A DNA stretch of 64,000 bases from Erythrophleum ivorense (Eukaryota > Streptophyta > Magnoliopsida > Fabales > Fabaceae), in the NCBI GenBank assembly GCA_026724425.1, contig JAIUCV010000002.1:5151001-5215000 (forward strand). Reading direction: 5' to 3'. A model generated the notes under the pieces. It saw only the letters and a program-made list of their open reading frames with translations, was not told where the DNA came from and did not search any database. A program made the position numbers and the translations under genes. The first letter of the stretch is position 1. Each line of letters starts with the position of its first letter. Positions 1 through 13,009 of the stretch are shown one piece after another.

Positions 1-218
1 CTATAAGGTAACATGAGAACTAGGGATGGTGGTGCTGAGCTAAAAATGGTATCGCAAGAGTATTTGGTTCTTCTGGGATTCATATAGAAAATTTGATGGT
101 AGTCTTGTAAAGATTTTATGAGCCATGATATTATGGTGAACAGATGCTCTCTGGGGTGTTGTTGAAAACTTGAACTAGAAGAGATGGAAGTATTATCAAA
201 TGTGTTAATCTGTAATTA

Positions 219-251
<33 letters not shown>

Positions 252-690
252 CATTTGGCTGATTGCTCAAAGGATATTTGACTACATTTATTTAAACAAT
301 GAAAATGCTGGTCCCCCTAAAAAAAGCCATTAGTATTGATACAATAGTAATGTAATTACGAAGAAAGAAAAAATGCCCAGGAAACTGCAGCAAAGTTATG
401 GACTCTTAGCAATGAGGAAATGAATAGTAGTTAATCAAGTTGGTCAACGCATTTAATCAATAACACAAGTTAACATTAAATAAAAATATGATTAATTAGA
501 TATATATGTGCTTGATTACTTGGTATGTGTTATTTTTTCCCCTTAGTGATTGACATCCCCTTGCAGTCCATATCTTTGCTAAGATTTCCTTATTCTCCAA
601 AAAATATATATTATTAGTCAGGAGTTTAAAAGTTATATTATTAATTTTACTAGGTCCACTCTCAGTTCAGTTTCAATATCTATTCTGTAG
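1..690 (+). other. Intronic sequence upstream of the first visible NADK2 exon
   Basis: I see no coding similarity here. It includes a (TTA)n microsatellite at about 219-252 and ends in the acceptor ...ctgtag at 690. It is most simply part of a NADK2 intron, since the exon from 691 opens in mid-protein. Confidence 0.6.
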
Positions 691-3386
691 GTTGCTTCTT
701 TTTTATATTACCAAGAGAAAATGAACGTTCTTGTGGAACCTGATGTGCATGATCTATTTGCTAGGATTCCAGGGTTTGGATTTGTTCAGACGTTCTATAG
801 TCACGATACCAGGTACTGGAGTTTGTGGCTTTATGTGCAATAACGTAATAGTTTATTTTCTATAGAGCTGTGCTTCAACTAATAGTTTCTTACCATATCA
901 AATGCCTTTGACACAGTGATCTACATGAGAAAGTAGATTTTGTGGCATGCTTGGGTGGAGATGGTGTTATATTGCATGCTTCAAATATATTTAGGGATGC
1001 TGTTCCCCCTGTTTTATCTTTTAACCTTGGCTCCCTTGGTTTTCTGACTTCTCATCATGTAAGCCTTTTCAAATCAATAATATCTTTTGCCATAAAGTAA
1101 TAGAGATAGCTCTTTGGTAATTTATTTGGCTTCCATTTTGTCTTCTGCATATAGTTTGAAGACTACATGCAAGACTTACGACAAGTCATCCATGGAAACA
1201 ATACACGAGATGGGGTATACATCACTCTCAGAATGCGTCTTCGGTGTGAACTTTTTTGCAAGGGTAATACAGTGCCTGGGAAAGTATTTGATGTCCTTAA
1301 TGAGGTTGTTGTTGATCGGGGTTCTAATCCATACCTTTCAAAGATAGAATGTTTTGAACACGATAGACTTATAACCAAAGTGAGTTTCATTAACTTTTAC
1401 CCGTGCTTTATACTTAAAAATAGCTTCTATTTTTTAGATGAGAATCATCAGTTTTCAATATTTCATATCTCTAAGCACCTTTATGTAGCATTGTCATGCT
1501 CTATGTATGATGACTGTTATGACTTTCAGGTACAAGGTGATGGAGTCATTGTGGCTACCCCCACAGGAAGTACTGCCTATTCTACAGCTGCTGGAGGTTC
1601 CATGGTAAGCTTGTGCTTGAGCTTTATTCATAGTCCTATGTATTTTGTACTTATGAAATTAATGGGATGCATTGGCTTGATATGGTTTTTTTTGAATACT
1701 TGTATAATCTTCATCCATTATTGGTTCATCCAAGCTTCCCTTACAGTCTTACACAAATCTCTCTACACAGCAGTAGATGTTGGATACTGTGTTTAAATGT
1801 CGTCCTACTCTATTGGCATAGCATTATAGGTGGTGGTTTTCTTTTTTTCATTTTTTTGGGACAAATACCCCATTTAGGTTCTTGAAAGATGATGTCTAGT
1901 CAATTTGATACTCTAGATTTTTCATATCACTAGAGTATTCAAGTGTATGATTTTGTTCTAGTTTCACCCCTCTTGGGTACTAAAATATTATCAACACCAT
2001 CTTTTGAGGATAAAAAAATCTGTGGAGCTGGAAAAATATATCATACTCTTGGGTATTAAAGTGACAAAAAACTATTGAATTGATAGCAACACCATATTTC
2101 AAAAATCAATATAGGGTCTGTCCCCCCCCCCCCCCCCCCTTCTCCTTTCAATTATTCTGATGCCCATTACTTTACTGATTCAAGCTTGACTTAACTGTAA
2201 GGTAGCCATTTGCTGTAGATAATTTTATAAGCCAACCTGTGTTCTTCTGTTTTGAACTTTTTTTTCCTTGTTCTTTTAAAAAAGTTGATTTTCTGGTTGT
2301 TAACAATAATCTTGGTAATTTGATGTTTATAGAAAGTTTTGTAGTTCTTAATATATGTTGCTTTATACCTGATTTCACCATTGTTTACGTCAATGTTTAT
2401 TACTAATGAGGAAAAAATCACTACAGGTACATCCAAATGTTCCCTGCATACTGTTTACGCCAATCTGTCCACATTCACTCTCATTTAGACCAGTTATACT
2501 TCCAGATTCTGCTCAACTGGAATTAAAGGTGAAGCTAATAATTCTCTGTGGTGAAAATGGATATTGGATGTTGTTGACTCATTGCCAGAATGATACGTTA
2601 TTGTTTTCATTTCTCATAACGAATCTTCTATGCCAAAAGAAGCGTATGTTCTTGTGCTATGTTAAGTTGTCTCTCAGGCATGGAATAAGATGCATGACAA
2701 ATAATGATATAAGAATACTTAAGATTGTTTTAGGGTATTTCCAATTTTATCTCATCTATCAGGAGCCTATTTCAGCATCTCTTATTTATATTTGGATTGA
2801 GAAAAACATATGAATTGAATGAAATTCAAAAAGATTCAACAATCAGTAAGAGAAATCCAATGATTTAGGAATCCGCCATTCCAATTCAATCTATTAATTG
2901 GACAAATTGTTCATTGACAGAAAAAAAAAATAAAAGATCCTTATGAGCTAATTGTTCTACACTTCTTACTTGGTGTAGCTTGTTACATGGGTCGTGAATG
3001 GGAACTTAGTTTTCGTTTGGGTATGTGCCCCTGGATTGCTGTTGCATATTCAGCTCCTGTTGCAGCTGCTACTGCTGTTTTCTTGATCTATTTTGTGTGA
3101 TCTGGGAATTAGGGGTTACTTATGATTTGATAATTGGTTTTTGTAATTAGGATGCGAGTTAACCAGGGTTTATTATTAACAGATTCCAGATGATGCAAGA
3201 AGCAATGCATGGGTTTCATTTGATGGGAAGAGAAGGCAGCAGCTCTCAAGGGGAGATTCTGTTCGAATATCTATGAGTCAGCATCCACTTCCCACTGTTA
3301 ACAAATTTGACCAAACAGGTGATTGGTTTCGTAGCTTAATTCGCTGTCTGAATTGGAATGAAAGGCTTGATCAAAAGGCTTTATAA
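691..3386 (+). CDS. NADK2: NAD kinase, chloroplast NADK2 type (C-terminal catalytic part; 5' end lies outside the window)
   Basis: NAD kinase makes NADP from NAD and ATP; the plant NADK2 form is the calmodulin-associated stromal enzyme. Six coding exons can be joined: 691-812, 917-1058, 1155-1379, 1530-1604, 2427-2528 and 3183-3386 (TAA), all with GT-AG introns and an unbroken frame. Visible in order are the NAD-kinase signature GGDG in LGGDGVILHAS (second exon), a conserved NEVVVDRG stretch (third) and TPTGSTAYS (fourth). The C terminus, ending RLDQKAL, matches what I know of plant NADK2. The first exon is in frame from its 5' edge, so earlier exons (N-terminal regulatory part) lie before base 1; none is recognisable in 1-690, which reads as intron. 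The last intron (2529-3182) contains a psbA fragment. The 3'UTR probably runs to about 3.8 kb. Identification is very sure; the exon ends follow splice consensus and protein similarity. Confidence 0.95.
2105..2143. repeat. Poly-C tract in a NADK2 intron
   Basis: A run of about 18 C bases followed by a short pyrimidine tract in the intron between the exons ending 1604 and starting 2427. Its length is likely unstable and prone to sequencing error. Confidence 0.8.
2939..3091 (+). pseudogene. psbA: Plastid psbA fragment (NUPT) inside the last NADK2 intron
   Basis: These 153 bases translate without interruption into 51 residues of the photosystem II D1 protein, starting PYELIVLHFLLGVAC and ending AAATAVFLIY. 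Both DNA and protein look almost identical to plastid psbA. The one amino-acid change I can see is Arg to Cys in LGM-C-PWIA (tgc for the usual cgc), as C-to-T decay would give. The match stops sharply at both ends and NADK2 exons lie on both sides, so this is a nuclear insertion of plastid DNA, not contamination. It is non-functional as D1. Its sense matches NADK2, but it lies between donor 2529 and acceptor 3182 and should be spliced out. Confidence 0.92.
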
Positions 3387-4380
3387 AGCATGTGAACGTG
3401 AAAAACCCATAAGCATTATTCTCCAGCGAAGACAGGGCCTGTGTAATTATTGTACAGAATGTACATTGAGATTACAGAAAGAGTTAGCTGATAAACCAGT
3501 TTCTTACTTTGGCTTCCCATGTAAAGATAGGGTTTACCACTTGTTTCTCCACGTTATATTGACTAGATGCTGTTGTATACTGACAATATTTTAAAGCAGT
3601 AAAATGTTTATCTCAGAAGGAGGCCATTGGCACACCCGAAAGTTAACATTGTTCGATTGACTTATTTTTCTCTTAATTCCTTTTTTGGGAAATGGAAATT
3701 CTTTGTGACCGAGAAGCGTAATGTCCTGCAATACTGTACAGGGAAGAATATTTTTCTTATAGTTCTTTCTCGACTGGCTGGATTATTACAAACATCAATT
3801 TAGTATGTACCATTTCCTTGTCAGCTATTTAAGATTTATTATAATGGTTGGCCAGTTGCTGGCTTCTAAAATATGTATATACTTGATTAAGAAACAAAAG
3901 AGCATAATTTAAACTGATAATAATGGTGATAATGATGCTTAACCAAACGAAAAAGGAAAATGTGATTTGTTATTTTAGATGCAGGGTAAAGTGGTGGTTT
4001 TCTGTCCTAAATTTTCTAGTGAAGGGTTATGTCAGAAGAACAACTGTTTACTTTGCTGATAGTATGCAAGGAGAAAGAGAAATTTCTATTCAATAGATAT
4101 AAAGTGCAGAATTTATATGATGGTACTATTATACAAGGCAAACCTCGATAGACTCATATCAGTTCTCACCACCATATTGACAAGACATATCAGCACTCTA
4201 AAGACCAGGAAAGACAAAAAAGAAGGTATTACTCTTACCCTCGATGGCTTTCTTTTCTCTTCCAAAAACTGATGAAGAGAATGGCAAATTGGTAACCAAG
4301 TGGAATTTTTGGCCATCAAGCATGTATTACATCAGTATCACCAAGAGTCATCAGCCAAAAGTAAAAGAAAAGTTCTCTTT

Positions 4381-5798
4381 TCATATGGCCCTAACGGCTT
4401 GAAACCTTGGTTCCTTTGGAAGGAACTTCTGCTCAGCATAGACAGACATGTAGTCATGAAAAACGAATCTGGGGTAAGCCGCTTCTTGGTTTTCTTTTGC
4501 CACCAATTGTGGTGCAGGACATATGATGGCTTGGAATGATGGATTATAGAAGGAAGCAATTGATCTCCTGGTCCTATCTGGGTTGGCCAGAACCCGATGC
4601 CAACAACTCTTGTATCGACCATTGCTCAGGACCTCAATCTGATCACCAGTGTTTATGACAATAGCATTTGGCAAAGGTTGGACGTCAATCCATTGCCCAT
4701 CTTTGAGCATTTGGAGGCCACCCACCTTATCATCTTGGAAGAGTAGGATAACACCTCCTGCATCAGTGTGAGCTCGCAGGCCATTCACAAGCTCTGGATT
4801 GGGACAAGGTGGGTAGTGGCTGACCTTGGTACCAAAGAAGGCATTTTCTCCTTCTCCACCATTCAATGCCTTCTTGATGTATCCTTTGGGTAACCCCAAA
4901 TTCTCATCCATCACTTCCATGACCCTCTCTGCCAACTTCCTTAACTCAGACCGATATTCTGCCATGGTATCCCTGTCATCATGTGAAAGGTCAGTTATGA
5001 ACTTATGTTGAAATTCTTCTCCCTATGTCTGAATTCTGAACTTAGCATTTTTGTAGTGAAATCATTGAAAGTTCCTAGTTTCAACTCTGTAGAAAGTTTA
5101 AAGGATTTTCAATATATAGAAATATACATTTTTGCACTTGTGGAGAAAAAGTTGGACTTAAACTGAAATTTGTTTAACTGCAGTCTGCCTGAAGTTATAC
5201 AAAAACGTAATTTCTTGTGAATAGAAGAATAATAGATTGTGCATTAGTTGATAGATAGGATAAGAAATGGCATTTTTATCGAAGGACAAAGTATATCTGA
5301 CTGTCTTTTTAGTACAAAGAATCATTGGTTTTTAATATGTACCTGAATCCGGGTGTTTTTTCTGGCCATTCATTATCATCCAGGAGAGTGAAGACATCCT
5401 CCCAGTCCGCATTCTCCAACTTTTCACCACCCTTCTTTTTAACTATTTCATTTAGTAGCTTCTTTGGTGTTGAGTTCTTGAAGTTTTCCTCTCTTTCCAG
5501 TTTATAGCACTCTGAGCTAATCTTCTTCACCCTCTCAAGCAGCTCCTCTGGGATTCCATGGTTGACCAGCTGTAAAACACAGTGTATAAGTTTCGTAACT
5601 CACAAAAAAGCCACAAATATGACGGGTATGCATCCATTTTTTTCATCCATATGCATATTATCAGCCATTAATTGTAAAGATAAACTACATGAGTACCTGG
5701 AAGAATCCCCATTCTTCACACCCATCTGCAATCTGTGCCATAGTTTTGGCCGTTTCTTTCCCATTTAGCTTTGAGAAATCTATCACGGGGATTGCCAT
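4381..5798 (-). CDS. ACO5: 1-aminocyclopropane-1-carboxylate oxidase, ACO5-like
   Basis: ACC oxidase is an Fe(II)/ascorbate-dependent enzyme that performs the last step of ethylene synthesis. The three exons on the minus strand are 5798-5697, 5569-5343 and 4972-4381 (TGA), 921 nt giving 306 residues, the usual family size. The protein starts MAIPVIDFSKLNGKE, with the DIOX_N region first and the 2OG-Fe oxygenase core after it. The iron ligands are His178 and Asp180 (AHTDAGG) and His235 (CWHRV). The ascorbate/bicarbonate-binding R-x-S is Arg245/Ser247 in RRSIASFYNPS. The CWHRV and RRS contexts, and the close fit to what I recall of Arabidopsis ACO5, separate it from classical ACO1/2/4. A TATA box lies at 5959-5965, 160 bases before the ATG. 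Exon structure and identity are sure; the number 5 is by similarity. Confidence 0.95.
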
Positions 5799-5958
5799 TA
5801 GAGTATAACTGAGTAAGATACAGAAAAGTTGTGAGAAAAGTTTTGGTGCTTTGGTGTATGCTTATGTATGCAGAGAGAGAAAACAGAGTAGGCAGTTTTG
5901 AGAGTTTAAGCTTAGCTAGCCTGTTCTGTTGTGATTGATTAAAGGGGTGCCTCTACCT

Positions 5959-5965
5959 ATTTATA
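5959..5965 (-). promoter_or_regulatory. TATA box of the ACC oxidase gene
   Basis: TATAAAT read on the minus strand, about 160 bases upstream of the start codon. This implies transcription start near 5930 and a 5'UTR of about 130 bases, part of which is GA/CT-rich. Inferred from consensus and position. Confidence 0.6.
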
Positions 5966-7479
5966 AGAATAGCTTCCAGCCATCTTGGATTTCAACCCAT
6001 TGCATCGGTTTCCCTTTTGAAGAAAGTGGCCGTTAGTGTAAGGCGAGGGACGTTGAGACATTTGGGTTAAAAAATTATTCGGTCAATGCTTTGATTTGTG
6101 AGGCACTTCTTGCCTATAACACAGGCTCTCTCAGGTTATGCGCATCTCTAAATTTTCCACCATTAATTTTTTTCATTTGATTAATCACACATAAACCTCT
6201 TGGGTTCTCTATCTTGATTACATAAATTGGAAAGTACTTCTAAATTAATCTACATATTCCACTACTGCCTTCATGTTGTTGCAGTTCAAAATCAACCAAG
6301 GCTTGTTTCAACTAACTAAACCACTTTAGCGTTGCATAATTATGGAAGTTATGAGGATTAAATCGTTTGTGTGAAACTCCTTGGTTTATTGAGAAAATTA
6401 TAATCAGTTTCTCCTTTGCAGGCTTTCTTTGATCATTTTGCTTATAGTTTAAATCTCTGTCTATTCATGTAGTATTATCATTTAACTTATACATATGACA
6501 TGCTTCTTGGTAAGCTTGTTTTGATAGTTGGAAAGGAAAAGAAGAAAGAAAGGAAAATTCTGTATAATATCTATTATATCCATATAATCATTACTTAACA
6601 ATATCTATTATATTTTATAAATTTGTTTAAATAAGGACAAAAATATCATTTTTATTCTCCAAATCAGCTTCTTATTTTTCATTTTTATTTTCTTTTTTAA
6701 CTTTTTGTATATCAAATATGCTATAAATTCCATTATTGAACATTAACAATCAGATTTGCAGGCATAGTTTTAGGGTTAAGGAAGGCATGGCCAAGGCTTT
6801 CATATATAATAACACAGATACCTCTAGTTTAATTCCTTGTCAACTTCTCAAAAATGACATATTACCTTTTTTTTAATATTTATAAAAATTTTGATCAAAG
6901 TGAATAAACATACCATATGAAAAAATCATATATGATGAGTTCATTGCAGGATAAATTTTGAATTTTCTTTATTAAAATGATATTGAATTTCGACGTCAAA
7001 CTCTAAAAAAGGAACAACACTCAAGTGTGCGATCCAATTCATGATATAAAGAGAAAAAAAAAAGTTGTGTCTAATGTATACCTATGAATACTCTGAATTA
7101 TTGGCCTTGTAATCTGATTTCAATACTCAAGTTTACAGCTTTAACCCATCAATTGCTGTACTTGCAGTACTTAAAAGACCACTGTCAAAAGGCAAAATGC
7201 AATAGCGATGGATGCTTTGCCGGCGTGGCCTTGGGATACAATAATATGTAGACAATATAGGACACGTCTCGTCAATTATATGCCACCATTATTATATGAA
7301 GACAAATTAGTTGTTCTGTGCCACCGCTGAAGTTTCGATCACATACTTCAATCATCTATGGTTTTTTATGCCTAGATGGGAAAGATTATTAATTTAAAAA
7401 AAAAACAAATACGTGGTGTTTCCAAAATAATCTATACTACAAATTTTGTGAAAATTCAGATGAAACTATAGTAAGGGGA

Positions 7480-7483
<4 letters not shown>

Positions 7484-7514
<31 letters not shown>
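7484..7514. repeat. (AT)n microsatellite
   Basis: About 15 AT units seen directly. Similar runs occur near 11931-11950, 32478-32508 and 43239-43258. Confidence 0.9.
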
Positions 7515-7517
<3 letters not shown>

Positions 7518-8016
7518 ATGCTTTACTAGCATATGAAAATTGGAATGAATTATTTTTGCAAGAACCTTACCCATAACTGAGCTAAAAAATAACAAGATGT
7601 AGGTTATGGAGTATAGACCGGCCCTTGATTATCAGAATGACAGAATAGTTTGTCTTGTTAGTACAAAAAAGAAACTAGGATCAATAATCTGACCATCTAA
7701 TATCTTACTTTAGCAAATATTTTTATTTGACTGGCGTTGCTTATATGTACGCATGCATCCATATATGAATTGGTGCTCATCGTTAATTTTTAAAAACGTA
7801 CATATATAAATTCAATTTGACGAGAAATTACTAGGCATATTTTTTTCGTTTACATTTGAAATAGGTGTAAGAAATTAAGAAAAATGTATTATTAACTATT
7901 TTTAGAATGTTGAGTATATCTTTACTTCAATTTGGAGACAACTCATCTATGTACTTAATGGTTAATTAAATATCTGAAATACTAGTCAATGGCTCAAAGA
8001 ATCAATCAGAATTTGA

Positions 8017-8206
8017 AATTAAAAATATTTATATTAAAAAATGTATAATTTTAAAATTATTTTAAAATATTTATAAATAAAATTTTTAATTTAAAATTTT
8101 AAACTATAATTTTTTATATAATATAAATTGTTAATCTATAAATCTTTTAAAATAATTTTAAATTTAAAAAAAAAATTTAATATAAAATATTTTTAACTTA
8201 AAATTA
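8017..8206. repeat. AT-rich inverted repeat (possible MITE)
   Basis: Arms of about 60 bases at 8017-8080 and 8140-8206 are imperfect reverse complements, around an AT-rich centre. No clear target duplication or known terminal motif was found, so this may be a decayed MITE or chance in very AT-rich DNA. Confidence 0.4.
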
Positions 8207-8390
8207 TTAACTATCATTTTAAAAAAAATGACAGTTGAATGAAGTAAACTGACAAGACACGAGAATATGACTAATAATTTAATCTCTTTAATCTAATTAT
8301 CTGTGCTAAATATATATAGCATTTGAATGAAAACATAGTCTCATTTAAATAATAAGAAGTCTTACTTGTCCACCCAAAGTCCCAGACCCG

Positions 8391-8416
8391 AGAAAGAGAG
8401 AGAGAGAGAGAGAGAG
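8391..8416. repeat. (GA)n microsatellite
   Basis: About 13 near-perfect GA units seen directly. A second, shorter (GA)n lies at about 13687-13704. Confidence 0.9.
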
Positions 8417-11400
8417 ATTGATAACTCCAATGTACATGCATGCATTCTCCCAGGACAGTCTCCGCAGATATGATTTAAATTTCAGTCATATTCATGCATT
8501 CTAGTTTCCTAAAAAACTAATAATTGCATATGATTCCCTTCTATGCCTTCGGTCACAACACAAGAACTTTCTCTCTGCCTGTGATAGCAGAAGAACACAT
8601 GGTGCTGAATTATGAGGGTCTTGCGTGTCTTTCGTAAGATAAGATTTCTTTTTGGGAAGTGCCTCGTCACATATGGATCACGATCGAGTGTTAATAATAC
8701 ATCAGTGCAGGTTAGAAAATTAGTTCTATCGTTGCGCATTAATAACAATTTTTCATGCAACCGCTTTCAAATGTGTTAAATAATATTTAGTTAATATGCA
8801 GATAACTAACATCTATTAATAATAACGTGTAGTTGCTAAACTTTTGATGACGTGATTAATAATAACTTCTCATCATATTATTAATTGACTACTCAAAATG
8901 TTTATTAACATTAATAGATGCTGATTAGTAGTACATTTCAAACACATTATCAGTATGATAAGAGGTTGTTATTAATTCTATTAATACATTTAATTTTTGT
9001 TAATGTGCATTGCAAAATCTGCCATAATCTTAAGTAATAGAAGTGTCATAATTTTTTTGTGACAAAGTTATTTATAACCATGTTTAATAATGCTCACTCA
9101 AAAATGTTTCACTCAATGACCAATATACAATAGTTCAAAATTTAGATCTCCTGCAGTTGAAATAAAAAATTAATAGGTGCAATTAAAGAGAAAAAAACTA
9201 CGTATAATTCAAAAAAAAATCAAAAATTTTATTATAAACAATTTCTAATACTAAAAGTTTTAATCTTTTTTTTTTTCTCTATCTGCATAAAATACAATAC
9301 TATAGAGGATATAAAGAAATAATTGGCGTTGGATGCCTGTACAGTGTACACAGACTTGGTTTCTGCTGCTGTTTGCTCTATTTTTATGTGCACGTACTTT
9401 TCTATTCATTTAATTTTCTCATCTCCTCATGATGCCTAACTTTAATCGGTGATTGATGATTCTTTATTATTATTATTATTATTATTATTTGTTCTAATAT
9501 TATTACAAATTTCATACCAAGGTAGCAAAGTCGTTGAGTGGTCGGCAGTTTGACCCACTTTCTTTCAGCAGTTAGCAGTTATGTAGTTGTTTTAATTCTA
9601 TTGGGAGAGATTCAAGAATGTTTACTTCTTGTCATTAACTATTTGTTAACAACTTCCCATCTCAATAATTTTGAAGTTATATTTTCATATTGGAAACTAC
9701 AACCGAATTTACTTTTATGAAAGTTTTAAAAAATTAGAGGTTTCCAGACAAAGTCAACTGACTATAAGATTCGTTATTTAAGAAAAGAAAACATTGACGA
9801 CTTTGATTTCAGAGAAATATATTATGTGTGCGAGAGTTATATTTAAAAATCCATATCCATAAATCATATGTTACATTTCACATTGTAATTTTAATTTTTC
9901 TGAAAAAAATGATGCTGTCAACTTCAAAAAAAAGAAACTAAAAGCTCCAAATCTATAATGAGGTAGGTTAGTGAAGTATTATACTTGTGACTAGGTCTCA
10001 ACTACTAAATATTTTAATTTTAAAGCATCCTAGTTTAGCTGCACATATAACTAAATTACCTGTACTAGGGTTTTGTGATTGTTGATAGTGGGACACCATA
10101 TGTTTCTTTACTCATTTTCAATGAAATAAACAGGGCGTTTTATATGATGTAATTATTGTTTTTTTTTAATCTGTGCTGGTAATATATGTTCAAAATATTT
10201 ATAAATGTTAATAGTATATTGTACAATCGCTTTTAATTAGCACGATAAAAAGAAATTATTAATTGGCTGAGTACCAATATATTAATACAATATCACCAAT
10301 TCATACCATAAGATAAGAAAATGCTACTAATTATACTAGTATATTTACTGTTTTATTTTCCTTGTTTGAATCTTGTAATTTTATTCGTACTCTTTCTCTT
10401 TTTTTTTTTTTCAAATATATATATTTTTAGTGCGAAAGAGTTTTTAAAAGTGAAAGAAGACAGTATGGTGGGTGTAGATCACGTCTCATTGACAATGGAT
10501 GACTCTTATTAATTTTATAACTCAACAAATTTCTTTTGTAAAGTCTAAATCTTAACCTGTGATCTAATCTTATGAAATAGGTCATATACAACTATCAAGG
10601 TGACTCCCAACTACAAAATTGTTGAGAAACAAAAGATGGAACAGAAAATTTTTAAAAAAGGAAAAAAATTCTGGAAGTATGAGCCAATAGCAACCTGGTT
10701 TTTTTTTTTTTTTCCTTTCTTTTTGATTTAGGCTTTCTTTTCTGCATATTTACAAGGGAATAAAGTTCATTATGCAGATATAGCCTGCACAGCTACAGCA
10801 GCAACTGAAAAATGATTCAATTTAAAAAACGTTCGACATTGTTTCCTTAATGTTTGTTGAAACTTGAAACCAAAAAAAAAAAATGCATAGAAAATTTGAA
10901 GGTAGCTAGATGCCATTTATATATAATAAATCAAGTTAATAATATACACATATGTGTGTGTATATATATAAGTTTTTAATTTAATTACGGTTATAAGCTA
11001 CATATGCTATGACTTTGCTTTGGACTCATACTTTTCCTTTATTTTCATTTTCCTAATCTCTTTTTTTCTTTTTTGGAGGGGGAGTATTTTCTTCTCATTT
11101 TCTTGATTTTCATGCATAGACCATTTACTAGTATTAATTTAAGTTTTCAACGAAACATATCATTAATATACTTATTTATTTAAAATTCATTCAATCTACC
11201 TAATATTTGGTAAATTATGTCTATCTTAAATCTAATTTTGTCAATCAGATTTGGAAATCTTCTTCATAAACATCACTCCCTTGGTTTGTACTCTTCGTGA
11301 ATTAACGCCTTACATCATGTATGGTTAAATGCTAGAATTGGGAAGAAAATATAATTTATGGATATATAAGATAAGAAATTATTATTATTTTATTTGTATT

Positions 11401-12344
11401 TTTAAAAAGATGATTTGATAATTAAAATAATAACTTAATAGATAGAATAATAAGTATAATAATATAATAAATATTTTACTTATAATATAATTGAAAATTA
11501 ATTACATTGTAAATAACCAAGATGTTACTTCTAAGCACTCATTTCAAGTTAACTACTCCTTGCTTTTGCGACTTTCGGTCCCCTAATCAATTCTTTGATG
11601 TTTTTCTTTGGCTCATCTATATATTCTATATATCTATAAATCTCGTAGGAATCTGGCAAAACAGTGCTGGCTTCTTGCTTTTTGGGCTACATGAAAATTT
11701 TTTTTTCTTATAACTTTTTTATTTTTGATGCATTCGAACTCATTTTTTTAAATTAAAATCATTTGACACAGGCTTGTGCAATTGGACGGAACACCCCCTG
11801 GTTACAATTAAAAAGTGAAGTTCTAAAACACTTATACCCAAATTTTTAAAACTAAACTTGTCTAAAGATACTAATTTACAATTTATTGATGAAATTGTTA
11901 TCAAATTATAGTCAAATAAGTAATAATTATATATATATATATATATATATTTATTTAAAATTTTAGTATAATAAATAATAACAAGTAAATATTAATAAAA
12001 TTTAAAATATTTTATTATTAATTATATATAAAAATAAATCAAATATAATATAATATTTAAATTTAGTTGAATTTTTAATTTTAAAATAACTTATCTATTA
12101 ATAAATATAACTATTAAATATTGATGTGTTAAAACAGAAATAAAGATATTATAAGAAGTAATTATCTAATATATTAATTTTTTTCATTATTGCCTTTCAA
12201 AAAAATTATATAATAAAATTTAATTAGTTTTTGAAGGTTTGAACATAAAAAAAAGATAGTTGATAAATATTTAAATTAAATATCATAAATTTTAAAAGAA
12301 ATACTATAATTATATTTATATAATATTATGCACAATATTATTAA

Positions 12345-12410
12345 AGATAGTGAGACAATGAAGTGGTTAAGATGCTGAAATTCTGCCTTTAGGCCATTGG
12401 TCCGAATTCA
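12345..12410 (+). other. tRNA-like relic, possible SINE head
   Basis: Contains an A-box-like stretch (AGTGGTTAAGATG) and, about 30 bases on, a B-box-like GGTCCGAATTC followed by aacc, as in the two halves of a Leu/Ser-type tRNA. The acceptor and anticodon stems do not pair well, so it is not a working tRNA gene. A tRNA-derived SINE is the likeliest reading. Confidence 0.35.
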
Positions 12411-13009
12411 ACCGTTAATTTTGCCTAATTTCTAAGTAAAACTGGTTCAATCTAATCTATTTGCAACAGTTTTGGACAGGCCAGTCAAATCTAATTTTTG
12501 ACTATCGTTAACCGATTATTGGAAGCACTGACTTAGAGGGTTGTTCAAACTAAAATGGAGTCTGATTCTTAATCCAACAAATTGAATCAGCTAGTCCAAC
12601 GCAATTATAATTATGATAATGATTAAATAGCAAATAAAATTAACTTGTGAATAGAACTTGGGCAAAACAAGCTATAAAAGCTTCTTAAAATAAAAGTGGT
12701 ATTTTTGTTCTCTCTATGAAATAAGTCAAACTCAATATGGTTATATACTAGTTAATTTTTCATAATCCAGAACCATTTGGGAATAGGAATTTTCGGTTAA
12801 AGTCTAAATTATTTTGCCCTTGATTATAATGACTGACATGTATTGAGTAGTATCTTGACATAAAAAAAGAGTAGTATCGAATTATCTGGTAATTAAACTC
12901 AACCATATACACACGTTAATAAACTTGTTGATCATCGTTGACCATTGAAAGCCAATATCAAACTTCAGCGTTGATTATTAAGGAAGACCGAATTTAGATA
13001 TGATTTTTT

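Larger units (their letters stand above)
5970..12340. other. Intergenic AT-rich spacer, no convincing gene
   Basis: This stretch has only short, random-looking open frames on both strands and no recognisable protein. It holds microsatellites: (AT)n at about 7484-7514, (GA)n at 8391-8416, (TTA)n at about 9463-9489 and (AT)n near 11931-11950. An AT-rich inverted repeat lies at 8017-8206. The part near 6 kb is presumably the ACC oxidase promoter. Confidence 0.6.

Noticed and set aside
2406..2813. 135-codon plus-strand open frame
   Set aside because: It is NADK2 exon 2427-2528 read through into its intron; the rest has no similarity.
2939..3091. psbA match as plastid contamination
   Set aside because: It is short, has sharp ends and lies between correctly phased NADK2 exons, so nuclear insertion fits better.
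8509..8760. 83-codon minus-strand frame in the 6-12 kb spacer
   Set aside because: No family resemblance, no splice-linked neighbours and composition not different from the spacer.
9538..9720. 60-codon plus-strand frame
   Set aside because: Hydrophobic by AT bias only; no start context or homologue recognised.
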